Assembly: GCA_017883485.1 (NCBI GenBank)
Contig: JADGNM010000104.1
Location: forward strand, 1 to 7,984
Source: Methanosarcina sp.
GTDB taxonomy: Archaea > Halobacteriota > Methanosarcinia > Methanosarcinales > Methanosarcinaceae
Length of the DNA: 7,984 bases
Direction of reading: 5' to 3'
Shown in pieces: positions 6,417 through 7,984 of this stretch (within the stretch, counting starts at the first letter, position 1; each line of letters starts with the position of its first letter). The position numbers and the translations under genes were made by a program. The notes under the pieces were generated by a model. The model was not told the origin of the DNA, made no database searches, and worked only from the letters and a program-made list of their open reading frames with translations.

Positions 6417-6450
6417 GTCCGTTTCGCTCGCTTTGCTCGCTCAAGCGGAC
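6417..6450. repeat. GC-rich palindromic element (REP-like hairpin)
   Basis: GTCCGTTT (6417-6424) pairs with AAGCGGAC (6443-6450) over 8 bp including one G-U. The 18-nt interior is CGCTCGCTTTGCTCGCTC, itself a near-repeat of GCTCGCT. Similar CGCTCGCT-rich palindromes are, from memory, scattered in Methanosarcina genomes; that cannot be checked here. It may act as a 3' end or processing site for the superoperon transcript, or be a small dispersed repeat. Confidence 0.5.
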
Positions 6451-6465
6451 TAATTTACAAAATTA

Positions 6466-6519
6466 CGATTTTCCATCAGACTTCGCTTCCCGAGTTTCGT
6501 TCAGGATCACAGAAAATCG
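6466..6519. repeat. 8-bp inverted repeat downstream of the array
   Basis: CGATTTTC (6466-6473) and GAAAATCG (6512-6519) are perfect inverted copies separated by 38 nt. With the neighbouring palindromes they could mark the ends of a small miniature element or simply a larger imperfect fold. No target-site duplication was recognised. Confidence 0.4.
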
Positions 6520-6535
6520 GAGAAGAGAACTTGTT

Positions 6536-6563
6536 GGATAGACTCTATTCCAATAGAATATCC
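6536..6563. terminator. Possible bidirectional terminator cruciform
   Basis: GGATA (6536-6540) pairs with TATCC (6559-6563), and inside it TCTATT (6544-6549) pairs with AATAGA (6552-6557) around a CC centre. This near-continuous palindrome lies between the plus-strand superoperon and the convergent minus-strand gene, where a terminator would be expected. There is no strong T-run on either side, so the role is uncertain. Confidence 0.3.
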
Positions 6564-6592
6564 AAATAATCTTCAGTTTTCTGCTTGGAATT

Positions 6593-6967
6593 TCATATGA
6601 TACCATTATTTATTTTTGTAATTCTAAACTTTTCGATTATTCTTCGAGCCATCTTTGACGGCTTCCAGCCTGCATGAAACATTGCTGTCGCTAAAATCTG
6701 CACTCGATCAAAAGATATACCGTATTTGTTTGAAATTGCCCTAACTTCTGTCCAATTTGGTTCTCGATCCAAATCTTTTAATTCTTGCATGATATTGAAT
6801 GCTTCGGAAAAAGCTTTACGTGACGCATAATTCACAGTTCGTTGTTTACCTACTATTTCCATAGCTTCTGACACTGTCTTACCTTCGAGAAAAACCTTCG
6901 CTAATTCTGTATCACTTTTAGATGGATATCGACGGGATATTTGAGACACCTCAATTTTCTTTAACAA
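6593..6967 (-). CDS. Hypothetical protein, possible helix-turn-helix
   Basis: An unrecognised 124-aa protein on the opposite strand to everything else here. It is helical and basic at both ends, with no membrane segment. Residues 19-50 (DTELAKVFLEGKTVSEAMEI and on) and 72-90 (WTEVRAISNKYGISFDRVQ) each look like a helix-turn-helix, so DNA binding is possible but unproven. The frame begins at TTG 6967 without a ribosome site; the first Met is residue 36 and GTG at residue 7 is another option, so the start is uncertain. An in-frame stop lies a short way further upstream. Codon use is more AT-rich than in the superoperon. It sits just beyond the repeat array, at the point where conserved gene order ends, and may be an acquired or lineage-specific gene. 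Confidence 0.55.
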   Translation of the reverse strand: MLKKIEVSQISRRYPSKSDTELAKVFLEGKTVSEAMEIVGKQRTVNYASRKAFSEAFNIMQELKDLDREPNWTEVRAISNKYGISFDRVQILATAMFHAGWKPSKMARRIIEKFRITKINNGII

Positions 6968-7258
6968 GCTTAAAATAATTTGTAGTTCGAAAATAGTTCA
7001 GTCTATCTTAACTAATATACTATGTTCGACATTCTGAATATTCAATGGTTTAAATATAAGCTTCTTGCATAAATAAATGACAAAAGAAATTTAATTTTAA
7101 AACAAATCTTTAATGAACTTTTAAATTTATCAAAAATCTTGAATAAAGTAATTAACACTTATTAGGTGGTTATTTGGTCGTATTCATCTTGTTTTATTAT
7201 CTGATAAAAGAGAGCCAACTCATCATTTTCCAGTAAGTAAATTTTTATGTTTTAACAT
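6968..7258. other. AT-rich intergenic region
   Basis: No protein or RNA gene is recognised in this divergent interval. It contains a TATA-like element at 7049-7060 that reads better on the minus strand, an AT-only inverted repeat (AAATTTAA 7087-7094 with TTAAATTT 7121-7128), and a 6-bp hairpin TTTTAT-TATCTG-ATAAAA (7192-7209). The low complexity means most of these could be chance. It presumably holds the promoters for the minus-strand gene and for the plus-strand gene at 7331. Confidence 0.5.
7049..7060 (-). promoter_or_regulatory. Candidate promoter for the minus-strand gene
   Basis: Read on the minus strand, AAGAAGCTTATATTTAAACC gives a purine-rich BRE-like AAGAAG followed by TTATATTTA, a good archaeal TATA match. 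A start about 25 nt on, near 7027, would leave a leader of about 60 nt before TTG 6967. Confidence 0.35.
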
Positions 7259-7324
7259 ATGACTAACAAAATAATAGAGGAAGGTCTGAGCATTCCCAAA
7301 GAAAAAACAGAAATACGGAGGTAA
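7259..7324 (+). CDS. Possible 21-aa leader ORF
   Basis: A short frame, MTNKIIEEGLSIPKEKTEIRR, runs from ATG 7259 to TAA 7322-7324. Its last two sense codons (CGG AGG) form the ribosome site GGAGG of the gene at 7331, only 6 nt beyond its stop. The arrangement would suit a translationally coupled leader peptide. It has no obvious ribosome site of its own (TTTAACAT precedes the ATG), so it might be leaderless or simply chance. No homologue is recognised. Confidence 0.25.
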   Translation: MTNKIIEEGLSIPKEKTEIRR

Positions 7325-7330
7325 GTAACT

Positions 7331-7837
7331 ATGGTTAAAAGTCTGAAATCAAAACTTCTTACCTTTCTTCTGGCTCTTTCACTTGTTGCAAACGCTTATT
7401 TTATAATCTCATTTGAAGAACAGACTTACAATGATAAGGGACAGGTTCAAGAAATGAAAACCACTTTAAATAACCTTAAAAACGAAAACGAAAACCTACA
7501 AGCACAAATAAATCAAGCTAATCAGTCCCTTAATTCTTATGCCCCACAGTTGGATTCCTATAGGGAAAGAGTTTTCGAACTAGAAAATAACTCTGAAACG
7601 CATTCTACAAGCTTAAAGGGATTCGCAACTCTGCAGGGACCTGCGGTCATGCAGGCTGTTCAATCAGATCCAACAGATCCTTTCGGTAGGCAATCTGTCA
7701 CTGAAAAAGGCACTCTGATTAATATGTCTGTTGAGATCCAACCAGGAAAGGGCCGTGTGTTTGTCCAGACAACTCCACTAATGGGTGTTGTTTTCCAAGA
7801 TGCGACAAACACTGCAGTCTTCGTAGCTGAGAAATAA
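7331..7837 (+). CDS. Membrane-anchored coiled-coil protein with partial Lon-like domain
   Basis: A 168-aa protein in three parts. Residues 8-27 (KLLTFLLALSLVANAYFIIS region) form an uncleaved signal-anchor or signal peptide. Residues 36-85 are polar and heptad-like (MKTTLNNLKNENENLQAQIN), predicted coiled coil. Residues 95-168 resemble the opening of the archaeal Lon-like protease family (COG1750/S16-type): LKGFATLQGPAV, then TLINMSVEIQPGKGRVFVQTTPL and FQDATNTAVFVAEK. Full-length relatives continue with the rest of the protease fold and its Ser-Lys dyad; here the stop follows directly after VAEK and no continuation is visible in the other frames, so it is not predicted catalytic. GGAGG at 7317-7321, 9 nt before the ATG, supports the start. 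It could be a truncated protease, or a stand-alone binding module that faces outside the membrane. The Lon-like match is from memory. Confidence 0.6.
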   Translation: MVKSLKSKLLTFLLALSLVANAYFIISFEEQTYNDKGQVQEMKTTLNNLKNENENLQAQINQANQSLNSYAPQLDSYRERVFELENNSETHSTSLKGFATLQGPAVMQAVQSDPTDPFGRQSVTEKGTLINMSVEIQPGKGRVFVQTTPLMGVVFQDATNTAVFVAEK

Positions 7838-7943
7838 AAGACTCTTAAGAAATGACGGATGATATTGTATCAAAATTGCGTCGTAAGACCGGAGTTTATA
7901 AAATGTCATGAAAATCAGGCTATCGCTATTGATATTGTGTAGG

Positions 7944-7950
7944 TATAATA
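7944..7950 (+). promoter_or_regulatory. Candidate TATA box near the right edge
   Basis: TATAATA within AGGTATAATAAAAAATTATTT lies in the 147-nt gene-free stretch after the last gene. It could serve a gene beyond the window. The evidence is sequence resemblance only. Confidence 0.2.
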
Positions 7951-7984
7951 AAAAATTATTTAAGTTCCAAAACCATTAATTCAA

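Noticed and set aside
6341..6569. Two 66-aa frames over the tandem repeat
   Set aside because: They are translations of the 14-bp repeat in two frames, without ribosome sites or recognisable domains.
7852..7911. 19-aa frame MTDDIVSKLRRKTGVYKMS after the last gene
   Set aside because: No ribosome site, no known family, and short enough to arise by chance.

Overview
The window looks like chromosome from a methanogenic archaeon of the Methanosarcina group. The alpha proteasome subunit, the archaeal exosome genes, a Glu-rich C-terminal extension on Rrp41, archaeal-type TATA elements, TTG starts and long AT-rich leaders all fit. The genus is assigned from remembered protein sequence, not from a search.

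Positions 1-6329 hold the archaeal exosome superoperon, all on the plus strand: psmA (20S proteasome alpha), the SBDS/Sdo1 ribosome-maturation factor, rrp4, rrp41 and rrp42 (exosome cap and hexameric ring), ribosomal protein L37Ae, rpoP (RNA polymerase subunit P), an archaeal Brix/Imp4-like protein and pcc1 (KEOPS subunit). Gaps are short and rrp41/rrp42 overlap by four bases (ATGA). The set joins protein degradation, RNA degradation, ribosome assembly, transcription and tRNA modification. Two intervals stand out as possible structured leaders: about 280 nt upstream of psmA and 195 nt upstream of the L37Ae gene. Both contain inverted repeats that cannot all form at once, next to TATA-like boxes.

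At 6330 the conserved order stops. In related genomes prefoldin beta often follows pcc1. Here there is instead a GC-rich 14-bp tandem repeat (four full copies plus a partial one), a run of hairpins, a minus-strand orphan gene with possible helix-turn-helix character (6593-6967), about 290 nt of AT-rich DNA, a possible 21-codon leader ORF, and a membrane-anchored coiled-coil protein (7331-7837). The last part of that protein resembles the first segment of the archaeal Lon-like (S16-type) proteases but stops there. This right-hand part looks like an accessory or rearranged segment.

The points most worth a second look are the roughly 235-residue, about 40% Glu tail on Rrp41 beside a Lys-rich Rrp4 tail, the two candidate leader RNAs, the tandem repeat/hairpin array at the superoperon break, and the short Lon-like domain protein. 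No clearly new defence or mobile system is visible.
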